Assembly: GCA_900544375.1 (NCBI GenBank) | Contig: UQUZ01000021.1 | Location: 1 to 38,939, forward strand | DNA length: 38,939 nt | From: an uncultured Oscillospiraceae bacterium | GTDB lineage: Bacteria; Bacillota; Clostridia; Oscillospirales; Acutalibacteraceae | Reading direction: 5' to 3' | Part shown: piece by piece, positions 32,459 through 38,939 of the stretch | How positions within the stretch are numbered: position 1 is the stretch's first letter | How the letters are laid out: every line of letters starts with the position of its first letter | Notes under the pieces: generated by a model | Databases searched by the model: none | Told to the model about the DNA's origin: nothing | Seen by the model: the letters and a program-made list of their open reading frames with translations, nothing else | Program-made: the position numbers and the translations under genes

Positions 32459-33292
32459 CTATTTCCCCTCGATCTCCCTCAGCTTTTTCAGGCAGACCGG
32501 CGTGAGCAGGGCTGCCGCCAGGAGCATCACGCCGAAAAACACCAGCAGCATAAAGGGCCGCTTATGGGGCGCGTCGTTAAATGCGATCAGATAGTCAAAC
32601 GGCGAGATGTTGATCGGCGTATATTGCGCGAACAGGATCAGAAAATTATTGAGCAGAAACGGCAGGCAGAGCAGCACGATCCTGTTTTTGGCGATCAGGA
32701 AGGAGCATTGATACGTTACCACGGCGCAAATCACACAGAAGGCCGTCAGCATCAGCAAGAAAACCAGATCATAGAAATAGGGGTGGTCTACAAACAGGCC
32801 GGGAAATAAAATTTCCTTCATGTGATAGGTATAATATGCCCCTTCACTTCCAGGCGAAGAGATGAACGCATAATTTGTGCTCGTCAGCGGGAACGCAACC
32901 AGCCCCAGCAAAAAATTGAGCAAAAGAGGCACGAAAATGACCGCGCCCGCTGAAAGCGCCACGCAGGAGAGCTTGCTGAAATAATATTGCCTCGCGGAAG
33001 CACGGGAAAGAATCGCCGGCAATATGTAATGCTGCCGGTCGGTGATGTAGGAATCCGCAAAGGGCAGCACAAAAAGTAGCGGGAGCAAAAACGGCAACAA
33101 CACCGCAAGATCATTGGATCCATTCCGGCCGAGGAAGAGCTTATCGGCAGAAATATATCGCGTCACATCGGCGCCATATTGCTGAATACAGTTGAACACA
33201 AAGCTCCCAACCGCAAGAACCATCATGCAAAAAAACGAGATCAAAAATTCCTTCCGCGATCGCAACTGTCTGATTTGTGATTGAAAAAGCAT
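32459..33292 (-). CDS. ABC transporter permease, first subunit
   Basis: The 277-residue product has about six hydrophobic helices (near 18-35, 62-82, 108-132, 170-195, 205-225, 245-265). A basic N-terminus (FQSQIRQLRSRKEF) precedes the first helix, as in many ABC-2 permeases. It differs in sequence from the second permease, so the transporter is probably a heterodimer. AAGGG precedes the ATG at 33292. The gene lies just beyond a strong terminator that separates it from the secreted protein gene. Confidence 0.86.
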   Translation of the reverse strand: MLFQSQIRQLRSRKEFLISFFCMMVLAVGSFVFNCIQQYGADVTRYISADKLFLGRNGSNDLAVLLPFLLPLLFVLPFADSYITDRQHYILPAILSRASARQYYFSKLSCVALSAGAVIFVPLLLNFLLGLVAFPLTSTNYAFISSPGSEGAYYTYHMKEILFPGLFVDHPYFYDLVFLLMLTAFCVICAVVTYQCSFLIAKNRIVLLCLPFLLNNFLILFAQYTPINISPFDYLIAFNDAPHKRPFMLLVFFGVMLLAAALLTPVCLKKLREIEGK

Positions 33293-33313
33293 AGCAGCCC
33301 TTATACCCCTTCC

Positions 33314-33350
33314 AAAAAAGGGCCGGGTCCCCCCACGGCAGGCCCGGCCC
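33314..33350 (-). terminator. Terminator between the secreted protein gene and the ABC genes
   Basis: On the minus strand GGGCCGGG (33343-33350) and CCCGGCCC (33320-33327) form an 8-bp GC stem with a 15-base loop, followed directly by TTTTTT. It lies 29 bp past the small gene's stop. Partial read-through would let the transporter be made at a lower level. Confidence 0.88.
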
Positions 33351-33378
33351 AAAAAATAATTGAGAACCCGATGATAAA

Positions 33379-33771
33379 TTACAGATAAACATACCCGGAA
33401 GCCGTTTTACTCGTCACATTCTTCTGTTTACCCATCATGGTCAATCCGGTTCCTTCACCTAGGGTCGTGGTAAAATAAACTGGATAGCGGTTCCCGTCGT
33501 TGTATGCCGGAACCCATTCTGAAACTGGAGCGCCTGTACCACTCAATCGAAGCTGGGCATATACGATGTTGACGGTTCCGCCCTTCACCCAAATATCACT
33601 ATACTGTCCATGCCCATAGCTTTCCCCGGTAAATAATTCTACACTGCGCTGCAAATTCGGGAGTGTTACGTTAAAATTTCCCTCATGTTTCGCGGACACA
33701 AACAGAGACGTCTGCACGACAAAGCAGGCAACCAGAAGAACCCATGTAAGCATCTTTTTTGATCTTGACAT
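33379..33771 (-). CDS. Small secreted protein, 130-residue precursor
   Basis: The precursor begins MSRSKKMLTW, has a hydrophobic core and a clear signal peptidase site after LFVSA (residue 27), leaving a mature protein of about 103 residues without cysteine. The mature part is Gly-, Thr- and Tyr-rich and beta-prone, with a YSDIWVKGGTVN segment, SEWVPAY, YFTTTLGEGTGLTMMG and the C-terminus SGYVYL. It loosely resembles small secreted proteins of Firmicutes such as DUF2712 in pattern, but I cannot confirm that. It has its own consensus promoter and AAGGAG site, and is followed by a terminator and then ABC permeases, the layout of bacteriocin-like or signalling systems. Confidence 0.85.
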   Translation of the reverse strand: MSRSKKMLTWVLLVACFVVQTSLFVSAKHEGNFNVTLPNLQRSVELFTGESYGHGQYSDIWVKGGTVNIVYAQLRLSGTGAPVSEWVPAYNDGNRYPVYFTTTLGEGTGLTMMGKQKNVTSKTASGYVYL

Positions 33772-33825
33772 CTCTTTTTCTCCTTCGCTTTTCAAATTAC
33801 CATTTCTCCCCCACAAATGCGCGCG

Positions 33826-33841
33826 CTTTCATTCATGAAAG
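33826..33841. promoter_or_regulatory. Inverted repeat at the transcription start of the secreted protein gene
   Basis: CTTTCAT and ATGAAAG flank two bases, 14 bp downstream of the -10 box. Its position fits an operator or a 5' leader hairpin. Confidence 0.45.
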
Positions 33842-33854
33842 ATTATATAATTAT

Positions 33855-33883
33855 AGTATAATTCTGGATGCTAAAAATGTCAA
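33855..33883 (-). promoter_or_regulatory. Consensus promoter for the secreted protein and ABC genes
   Basis: On the minus strand TTGACA (33878-33883) and TATACT (33855-33860) are 17 bp apart. It begins 18 bp after the regulator gene ends, so the secreted protein is expressed independently of its upstream neighbour. Confidence 0.85.
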
Positions 33884-33901
33884 TAATATCTCTACTAACG
33901 C

Positions 33902-34966
33902 TTATTTTCTATGGTGTTTTTTATCTAATCCATATAATTCATCCAATTTTTTATATTCCGGTTCTTCCCTTACAAACGCAAATTCCTCATCCACCCGGAG
34001 CGCTTCCAGCAGCCTTTCCCGCAACTGCTCCGGAATCACTGTGCTTTCCCGCCCCTCGATATGATGGTAAAGCGGCGAAGACGAAAGCTTCCATGGCTTT
34101 TCCAGCAAAGGCAGCATTTTTTTCAGGAGCGTGATGCACTGCTTTGCATCCTTGCGCGCCGCCGCAAGCTGAAACGGCACGGCATATGCCAAATACTCGC
34201 ACAGCCCATAGAGCCGCACTGTGTGCTGCGCGGTATCCGCCAACGTGTCCGCCAAAACGCCGTTCCCCTCCTCCAATGCGATCTCCGCAAGGCTCAGCAG
34301 CGCGTTAAAGCAATCGTTCGCACCATGCAGCAGCTTGCCCTCCAGCAGCTTTGCCGCTTCAGAGCGATTCCCCTGCTTCCGGTAAAGGGTTGCCTGCATG
34401 GCTTCCCTGTCATAAGGAGGCTGTGTGGGCAAGCAATCCAAAAGCGATTGTGCGCCCGCAAAATCCTGGCGCTCCATCATTTTTGACGCCAGCATATATT
34501 GCGCTTGATCCCGCAGCGGGCCACTCCCGGCCTGTGCCACGCGGCGATAAAGCGTCTCGAGCCGCTCCCCATATCGCTCCCGTTCTTCCGGGGCATACAA
34601 AATAAGCGCCCCTTCTAAAGTAGCCGCCGTGTTGTACAGCAGCAAATCGGAGGCCGGATATTCCCGAATCTTTTCCATCGCCATCTCAAAGCCGGCGCTA
34701 ATCCCCTCCTCCTTCACCTTTTGTACCAGCCCATTGCAAAAGCGGCCGATCTCCTCCGGCGTTAGATCCTCCTGGAAGGATAAAAGCGTATTCAAATCCA
34801 CTCCGAGCAGCCGCGCCAACGCGGGCAATAACGTAATATCCGGGTAGGAGCTCCCCTTCTCCCATTTATGCACGGCGGATGCCGATACCCCCAGTGCGGC
34901 AGCCGCCTGCTCCTGCGTCATGCCCTGTTCCCTGCGCTTTGCACGGATGATCTCATTGATTTTCAT
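33902..34966 (-). CDS. XRE family regulator with TPR-like C-terminal domain
   Basis: The 354-residue product starts with a helix-turn-helix of the XRE class (MKINEIIRAKRREQ ... EQAAAALGVSASAVHKWEKG at about 16-40). The long C-terminal part (about 75-345) is composed of helical pairs of TPR type, e.g. AQYMLASKMMERQDFAGAQ. Regulators of this architecture include peptide-sensing RRNPP proteins, although many others are not peptide receptors. It sits on the same strand directly upstream of the secreted protein gene and its promoter, so it is the obvious candidate regulator of that cluster. The ATG at 34966 follows a GGGGG-rich site. Confidence 0.85.
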   Translation of the reverse strand: MKINEIIRAKRREQGMTQEQAAAALGVSASAVHKWEKGSSYPDITLLPALARLLGVDLNTLLSFQEDLTPEEIGRFCNGLVQKVKEEGISAGFEMAMEKIREYPASDLLLYNTAATLEGALILYAPEERERYGERLETLYRRVAQAGSGPLRDQAQYMLASKMMERQDFAGAQSLLDCLPTQPPYDREAMQATLYRKQGNRSEAAKLLEGKLLHGANDCFNALLSLAEIALEEGNGVLADTLADTAQHTVRLYGLCEYLAYAVPFQLAAARKDAKQCITLLKKMLPLLEKPWKLSSSPLYHHIEGRESTVIPEQLRERLLEALRVDEEFAFVREEPEYKKLDELYGLDKKHHRK

Positions 34967-35011
34967 CCCCTTGCGCCCCCTTTCTGGTTTCTTGTGCTGT
35001 CCTTTACCCAT

Positions 35012-35040
35012 AGCATATCACGCTAAGGCCCGCGGCTCAA
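35012..35040 (-). promoter_or_regulatory. Promoter candidate for the XRE regulator gene
   Basis: On the minus strand TTGAGC (35035-35040) and TATGCT (35012-35017) are 17 bp apart, each four of six from consensus. The -10 box is 45 bp before the ATG. Confidence 0.5.
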
Positions 35041-35160
35041 CGGAGGATTGGTCGCAAAAACAGCCCGTAACTGAACCAATGGTTGAGAACCGGCGTTTTT
35101 TAGGATAAAAAAGGGGGGCCTCTTCCCGTTTCACCGCTGTGTTGCGGCAAAAACTTCCTC

Positions 35161-35189
35161 TTGACAGTTCGTATTATCTGTATTAATAT
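35161..35189 (+). promoter_or_regulatory. Promoter of the GntR-ABC operon
   Basis: A perfect TTGACA at 35161-35166 is followed 17 bp later by TAATAT (35184-35189), a modest -10 match lying inside a palindrome. The start codon is 34 bp further on. Confidence 0.65.
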
Positions 35190-35207
35190 TTATAATACAA
35201 ATAATAC
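35171..35207 (+). promoter_or_regulatory. Operator palindrome of the GntR-ABC operon
   Basis: GTATTATCTGTATTA (35171-35185) and its near-exact complement (35193-35207, one mismatch) flank a 7-bp spacer. Each arm holds two GTATTA-like half sites. It covers the spacer and -10 box, exactly where a GntR repressor would block transcription of its own operon. Confidence 0.8.
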
Positions 35208-35223
35208 AAGTAGGGGTGGTTTC

Positions 35224-35622
35224 ATGATCCTCAAGCTCAATATGTCCAGCGAAACTCCCATTTATGTGCAGCTGCGCAATCAGATCGTGCTCGGCATCGG
35301 CCGCGGCGAATTGCAGCTTGGAGAAGGCTTGCCCACCGTCCGCCAGCTTGCACAGGACGTCGGCGTCAATACGATGACAGTCAACAAGGCCTATACCGCA
35401 CTTAAAAATGAAGGATATATCGAAATTGACCGCCGTCATGGCGCACGGGTGAGCCCTGCTGTCCGGCTGGACGGCGAATTTCGAGAGAAGCTGGAAGGGG
35501 AACTTGCGCTCCTGATTGCGGAATCCGGCCTCAAGGGGATGGAGAAGCAGGATTTCCTGACACTGTGCGGGCAAATTTTTGATCAGATGAGCGGGCTGCA
35601 CCCCACCGCTCAGGGTGTATGA
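35224..35622 (+). CDS. GntR family regulator, YtrA type
   Basis: The 132-residue product has the GntR winged helix: PIYVQLRNQIVLGIGRGEL near 12-30, the recognition region LPTVRQLAQDVGVNTMTVNKAYTAL near 37-60 (landmarks LPTVRQLAQ and NTMTVNKAY), then the wing GYIEIDRRHGARV. The short C-terminal tail of about 50 residues without a ligand domain is typical of the YtrA subfamily, whose members repress adjacent ABC transporter operons. GGGGTGG precedes the ATG at 35224. The palindrome upstream is the probable binding site. Confidence 0.92.
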   Translation: MILKLNMSSETPIYVQLRNQIVLGIGRGELQLGEGLPTVRQLAQDVGVNTMTVNKAYTALKNEGYIEIDRRHGARVSPAVRLDGEFREKLEGELALLIAESGLKGMEKQDFLTLCGQIFDQMSGLHPTAQGV

Positions 35623-35659
35623 AGATGGTCTCTTCCGTAAATGAAAGGTTGTGAGATTC

Positions 35660-37042
35660 ATGCTCGGTTTTTCGGTCTGCCTGGTTTTCGCCGGGTTGCT
35701 GGCAGTTTCCGCTTTTATGGAAACCAAGCCCAATAAAAACATCCTCATCGGCGTGACGCTTCCACTTGCTCATCAAAAAGACGAGCCCGTGCTGGCGATC
35801 GTAAAAAAATACCAGAAACAATTGCTGCTTTTATGCGTGATTGCCGCGCTGCTGGCCCTTCCGCTGATCTGGCTCCCTGATTATATGTCTCTGCTTAGCT
35901 TTTACATCGCGGTGTGGATGATGGGCTGCATCGCCGCCTACACGAAGCTCCTCGCCGCGCGCATGCAAGAGCTTTATGCGCTCAAGCAGGAAAACAAATG
36001 GTTCGTTGGCGGCGTGCGCACTGTCCATATCGATACGGAGGTCAGCCGGGAGAAGGATAAAATGCCCGTTTCCGCCCTTTGGTTTCTGCCTGCTTTCCTG
36101 CTCGCATCCGCCGCGCCGCTGTATCTCTGGCTGAGCAAAAACACTGTGGTTCCGCTGTGGTCCTCCCTGCTCGCCTTCATTTTCCCTGCAATCGGGCTGT
36201 TCATGTATTGGCTCTATCTGTCGCGCCCCACAGAGGTATTCTGTGAATCCACTGAGGTAAATCTCGCCTGCAATCGCGTTTGGCGCAGGCGCTGGTCGAT
36301 CTGCTGCGTGATAATCGGCAACGTATGCGCGGCACTGAGCCTGCCTGCGATTCTGATCCCCGCGAGGAATCCGGGGGCGTCTCTCGCCTCCTTCCTCTTG
36401 ATGATCAGCATCCTAATCGTTGTGCTCTGCGCCGTCTTTTTCACCTACCAGAGTGTGCGCGACACGCAGAACCGCTATCTCGCCCTTGCCGACCGCCCCA
36501 TACTTGCCGATGATGACGTCTACTGGCTGCACGGCTTTTATAACAACCCAAACGATCCGCGCATTAATGTGGAAAAGCGTTTCGGCATCGGCTTCACCAT
36601 CAATTTGGGCAACCCGAAGGCAAAGGTGATCGCTGTGGTCACCGCCGCCTTGGTCGCGGCAATGCTCATCGGCATGTTTGCGATCTTTCTTGCCTTTGAC
36701 ACTGCGGCCTTTCCCCCTGTAATAGAAAACGGGATTGTCACGATCAACGCCCCACTCTACAGCGACGCCTTCGCGCTCGACGAGATGCAGGAGATTGAGG
36801 AAATCCAGAATATTCCCACAGGCACGCGCACCAATGGTTTGGGGAGCAGCAGCTTGCTCATCGGCCACTTTTCCCTCAGCGGCTATGGGAACAGCATGCT
36901 CTTCGTCTATAACGGCAAACCACCCTATCTCGCCATCCATTTAAAAGACCGCGTCGTGATTCTCAACGGCAAAACGCCGGAGGAAACGCGCCAATATCAC
37001 CGCCTGCTCACCCAGGCTGCTACTGAAAACAGAGAGGAGTGA
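35660..37042 (+). CDS. DUF5808-containing multi-pass membrane protein
   Basis: The 460-residue product has several membrane helices (about 1-18, 58-100, 130-175, 205-270, 320-345) and a soluble C-terminal domain. The N-terminal IGVTLPLAHQKDEPV segment resembles the DUF1648/DUF5808 regions of Firmicutes membrane proteins, and the block WLHGFYNNPNDPR near 290 followed by FGIGFTINLG is the DUF5808 hallmark. The function is unknown; such proteins occur beside GntR-ABC operons. AAAGG lies ten bases before the ATG at 35660; a GTG at 35651 is an alternative. It is followed by the PLDc_N-like gene after six bases. Confidence 0.85.
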   Translation: MLGFSVCLVFAGLLAVSAFMETKPNKNILIGVTLPLAHQKDEPVLAIVKKYQKQLLLLCVIAALLALPLIWLPDYMSLLSFYIAVWMMGCIAAYTKLLAARMQELYALKQENKWFVGGVRTVHIDTEVSREKDKMPVSALWFLPAFLLASAAPLYLWLSKNTVVPLWSSLLAFIFPAIGLFMYWLYLSRPTEVFCESTEVNLACNRVWRRRWSICCVIIGNVCAALSLPAILIPARNPGASLASFLLMISILIVVLCAVFFTYQSVRDTQNRYLALADRPILADDDVYWLHGFYNNPNDPRINVEKRFGIGFTINLGNPKAKVIAVVTAALVAAMLIGMFAIFLAFDTAAFPPVIENGIVTINAPLYSDAFALDEMQEIEEIQNIPTGTRTNGLGSSSLLIGHFSLSGYGNSMLFVYNGKPPYLAIHLKDRVVILNGKTPEETRQYHRLLTQAATENREE

Positions 37043-37048
37043 AGCGTC

Positions 37049-37252
37049 ATGACAGAGCTTTTACAGTATCTTCCCCTTTTGATTCCCATCCTGCTCATCG
37101 AATGGGGCCTTGCCATTGCGGCCCTCGTCCATATCCTGCGGCATAAAACGTACCGCTGCGGAAACCGGGCACTGTGGATCATTGTTTCCCTCTTTGTAGG
37201 AATCATTGGGCCGATTCTCTATTTTACCATCGGAAAGGAGAAGGAAGCATGA
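37049..37252 (+). CDS. Small PLDc_N-like membrane protein
   Basis: The 67-residue protein has two helices, PLLIPILLIEWGLAIAALVHI and ALWIIVSLFVGIIGPILYF (the first shown to 20 residues or fewer as PLLIPILLIEWGLAIAAL), joined by the basic loop RHKTYRCGNR, and ends IGKEKEA. This matches the phospholipase D N-terminal-like domain (PLDc_N) found alone in many GntR-ABC operons. It has no phospholipase catalytic part. Its stop overlaps the ABC ATPase start by four bases (ATGA). Confidence 0.85.
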   Translation: MTELLQYLPLLIPILLIEWGLAIAALVHILRHKTYRCGNRALWIIVSLFVGIIGPILYFTIGKEKEA

Positions 37253-38169
37253 GCATCCTCACCCTCACGGGTGTTTCCAAAAGCTTTGGGGGCCAAAAAG
37301 TGCTCGACGGCCTCACCATGGCAGTCTCAGAGCACTCCGTCTATGGCTTTCTCGGCAAAAACGGCGCGGGGAAAACCACGACGATGAAACTGATCGCGGG
37401 CTTCCTCCGGCCGGACGATGGAACGATCACGGTATGCGGAAAACCTGTCCGATTCGGGTCGAGCCCGAAAAGCCTCTCGGTCGGCTACCTGCCCGATGTG
37501 CCAGAATTCTACCCTTATATGACGCCAAAGGAATACCTGTGCCTGTGCGGGCAATTAAGCAGCCTGACCCGGCCGGAGATCGAGGCGCAAACCGCCGAAC
37601 TGCTCGCACTCGTCGGCCTCGACGGTGCGAACCGCCGCATTCGTGGGTTTTCCCGCGGGATGAAGCAGCGCCTCGGTATCGCGCAGGCGCTGCTCGGAAA
37701 GCCGCGCCTGCTGCTGTGCGATGAGCCGACCAGCGCTCTCGATCCATCCGGACGGCGTGAGGTGCTGGAAATTTTAAAAAGCATCTCAAAGGATACGACC
37801 GTCCTGTTTTCCACCCATATTCTTTCCGACGTGGAACGCATCTGCGATCAGATCGGCATTCTGGATGGCGGACGCCTTATTTTAGAGGGTGCGTTGGAAG
37901 AGGTGCGCGGCTCATATCGGACGGACCGCCTGCTGGTCGTCCCACAGGAGACCGCCAGCCTTGCCGCACTGGCGCAGGGGCTCGGCGTACTGCCGGAGGT
38001 ACAGAAGGCGGAGGTGGCGGATGGCGGCGTGATCCTGACGATCGGCAATCCGGAAACCGCCGGGCGTGAAATTCTCCGCTATCTTTCGGCCTGCGATATC
38101 CCGATTGCAAAATACGAGTTGCTGGAGCCTAATCTTGAGCAGGTATTTCTGGAGGCGATTCATCCATGA
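37249..38169 (+). CDS. ABC transporter ATP-binding protein
   Basis: The 306-residue ABC ATPase has Walker A GKNGAGKTT near 37-45, signature FSRGMKQRLGIAQ near 135-147, Walker B LLLCDEPTSALD, and a switch His in FSTHILSD. The C-terminal extension of about 80 residues is typical of ATPases serving ABC-2 permeases (CcmA/YtrB type). GGAGAAGGAAG lies before the ATG. Its stop overlaps the permease start (ATGA at 38166-38169). It is the likely motor for the permease that follows. Confidence 0.95.
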   Translation: MSILTLTGVSKSFGGQKVLDGLTMAVSEHSVYGFLGKNGAGKTTTMKLIAGFLRPDDGTITVCGKPVRFGSSPKSLSVGYLPDVPEFYPYMTPKEYLCLCGQLSSLTRPEIEAQTAELLALVGLDGANRRIRGFSRGMKQRLGIAQALLGKPRLLLCDEPTSALDPSGRREVLEILKSISKDTTVLFSTHILSDVERICDQIGILDGGRLILEGALEEVRGSYRTDRLLVVPQETASLAALAQGLGVLPEVQKAEVADGGVILTIGNPETAGREILRYLSACDIPIAKYELLEPNLEQVFLEAIHP

Positions 38170-38939
38170 AACAGACGATCCTTTTTACCGGCAAGGAGCT
38201 CAAAGAGCTCTGGAAAACCTATAAATTCCTGATCCTGTGCGCCGTACTCCTGCTTTTCGGTATGTCGAGCCCTTTGCTCGCAAAGCTCACGCCGGAGCTG
38301 TTTTCCCAGATTGATCTGGGGCTCGGCACGCCGCTTCAACTGCCGGACGCTACTTTTCTGGACGCCTACGCGCAATTTTTTAAAAACATGACGCAGATCT
38401 GCCTAATCGTCCTGGTGCTGGTGCTCAGCGGTACGATCCCGCACGAGCTGAAAAGCGGCACGGCTATGCTCATGCTCAGCAAAGGGCTCTCACGGCATGG
38501 CTTTATTCTGTCGAAATACACGGCCTCGCTGCTCTGCTGGTCGGTTAGCTATGCCCTTTCCGCAGCAGTATGCTTTGGATACACACAGTTTTTGTTTCCG
38601 GAACAATCGCCAAAATCGCTGGGAATGGCGCTATTCGCCCTGTGGCTCTTCGGGGCCTTTCTGCTGGCCTGCGTCACATTGGGCGGTGTGCTGTTTTCCC
38701 AAACCTATGCCGGAGCTTTGCTGACCGGCGGCGGAGTGATCCTCTGCTATCTCCTGGGCCTTCTTCCCGGAGCACGGCGGCTAACGCCCTCGTTTCTTGC
38801 AAGCTGCGGCCTTGATCTGGTGCAAGGGACGGTCCCCGTGCAGGAGGCGTTTCCCGCCCTGCTGCTCACCGCCGCTGTGTGGCTCTACACGCTGGCCCGC
38901 CGCAAAAAGCACACCGCATTTTGCTGGGTCGACAGCGCC
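38166..38939 (+). CDS. ABC-2 type permease, cut by the window edge
   Basis: The frame opens at ATG 38166 and is still open at the last base, so the 3' end is missing. The visible 258 residues show MKQTILFTGKELKELWKTYK, then hydrophobic helices near 20-38, 75-95, 118-140, 150-175, 183-200 and 225-240. The block SGTIPHELKSGTAMLMLSKG is typical of ABC-2 permeases, where the signature around helix 2-3 precedes a conserved loop. It is coupled to the upstream ATPase by a four-base overlap. Confidence 0.88.
   Translation, partial: MKQTILFTGKELKELWKTYKFLILCAVLLLFGMSSPLLAKLTPELFSQIDLGLGTPLQLPDATFLDAYAQFFKNMTQICLIVLVLVLSGTIPHELKSGTAMLMLSKGLSRHGFILSKYTASLLCWSVSYALSAAVCFGYTQFLFPEQSPKSLGMALFALWLFGAFLLACVTLGGVLFSQTYAGALLTGGGVILCYLLGLLPGARRLTPSFLASCGLDLVQGTVPVQEAFPALLLTAAVWLYTLARRKKHTAFCWVDSA

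Noticed and set aside
33379..33771. Lactococcin 972-type bacteriocin
   Set aside because: The size and Sec signal would fit, but the mature sequence lacks the family's N-terminal pattern and the adjacent permeases are short ABC-2-like proteins, not the large DUF1430 membrane protein.
1..38939. tRNA, rRNA or prophage genes
   Set aside because: No tRNA cloverleaf, rRNA segment, integrase or phage structural gene was seen on either strand.

Overview
The window looks like chromosomal DNA of a moderately GC-rich member of the Clostridia (Firmicutes), probably an Oscillospirales-type gut anaerobe. The supporting evidence is a bL27 with a cleavable N-terminal extension beside its Prp protease, a WalJ/YycJ-type metallo-hydrolase, a YmfF/YmfH-like M16 pair, a hisS-aspS operon, a DUF4474 protein, a short YtrA-type GntR regulator with an ABC module, and strong AGGAGG-type ribosome binding sites. 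The genus cannot be fixed from the sequence. No rRNA, tRNA, CRISPR array, phage or transposase gene was seen.

Layout. 1-4.3 kb (minus strand): rplU-prp-rpmA from a consensus promoter with a structured leader, then murA, a WalJ-like hydrolase and rlmH. 4.4-6.0 kb (plus): a secreted protein of unknown function, a 59-residue two-helix membrane protein and a small zinc-binding protein, followed by a gene-free, hairpin-rich stretch. 6.4-11.4 kb (minus): lgt-folD-PspC protein and the paired M16 peptidase genes. 11.7-19.0 kb (minus): one 2448-codon gene for a cyclic beta-1,2-glucan synthase-like enzyme. The gap before hisS contains a 258-bp element with terminal inverted repeats flanked by TA, resembling a MITE. 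19.6-23.2 kb (plus): hisS-aspS and a zinc-ribbon membrane protein. 23.3-26.5 kb: a coiled-coil protein with 21-bp repeats, then nanA diverging from nanE-nanK through overlapping promoters, giving sialic acid catabolism to GlcNAc-6-P precursors. 26.8-30.2 kb: an RsiV-like (DUF3298) protein, a DUF4474 secreted protein and a metallophosphoesterase.

30.3-35.0 kb (minus) is the most system-like part. An XRE regulator with a TPR-like C-terminus is followed by a consensus promoter, a 130-residue secreted protein, a strong terminator, two six-helix ABC permeases, an ABC ATPase and a membrane-anchored protein. The arrangement suggests a secreted peptide or small protein made in excess over its dedicated transporter or immunity pump. 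35.2-38.9 kb (plus) holds a second module: a GntR repressor whose promoter carries a near-perfect palindrome, a DUF5808 membrane protein, a PLDc_N-like protein, an ABC ATPase and a permease cut by the window edge.

Several starts were moved downstream of the longest open frame on the basis of ribosome binding sites and family length. murA, the glucan synthase and the anchored protein at 30306-31007 appear to use TTG.
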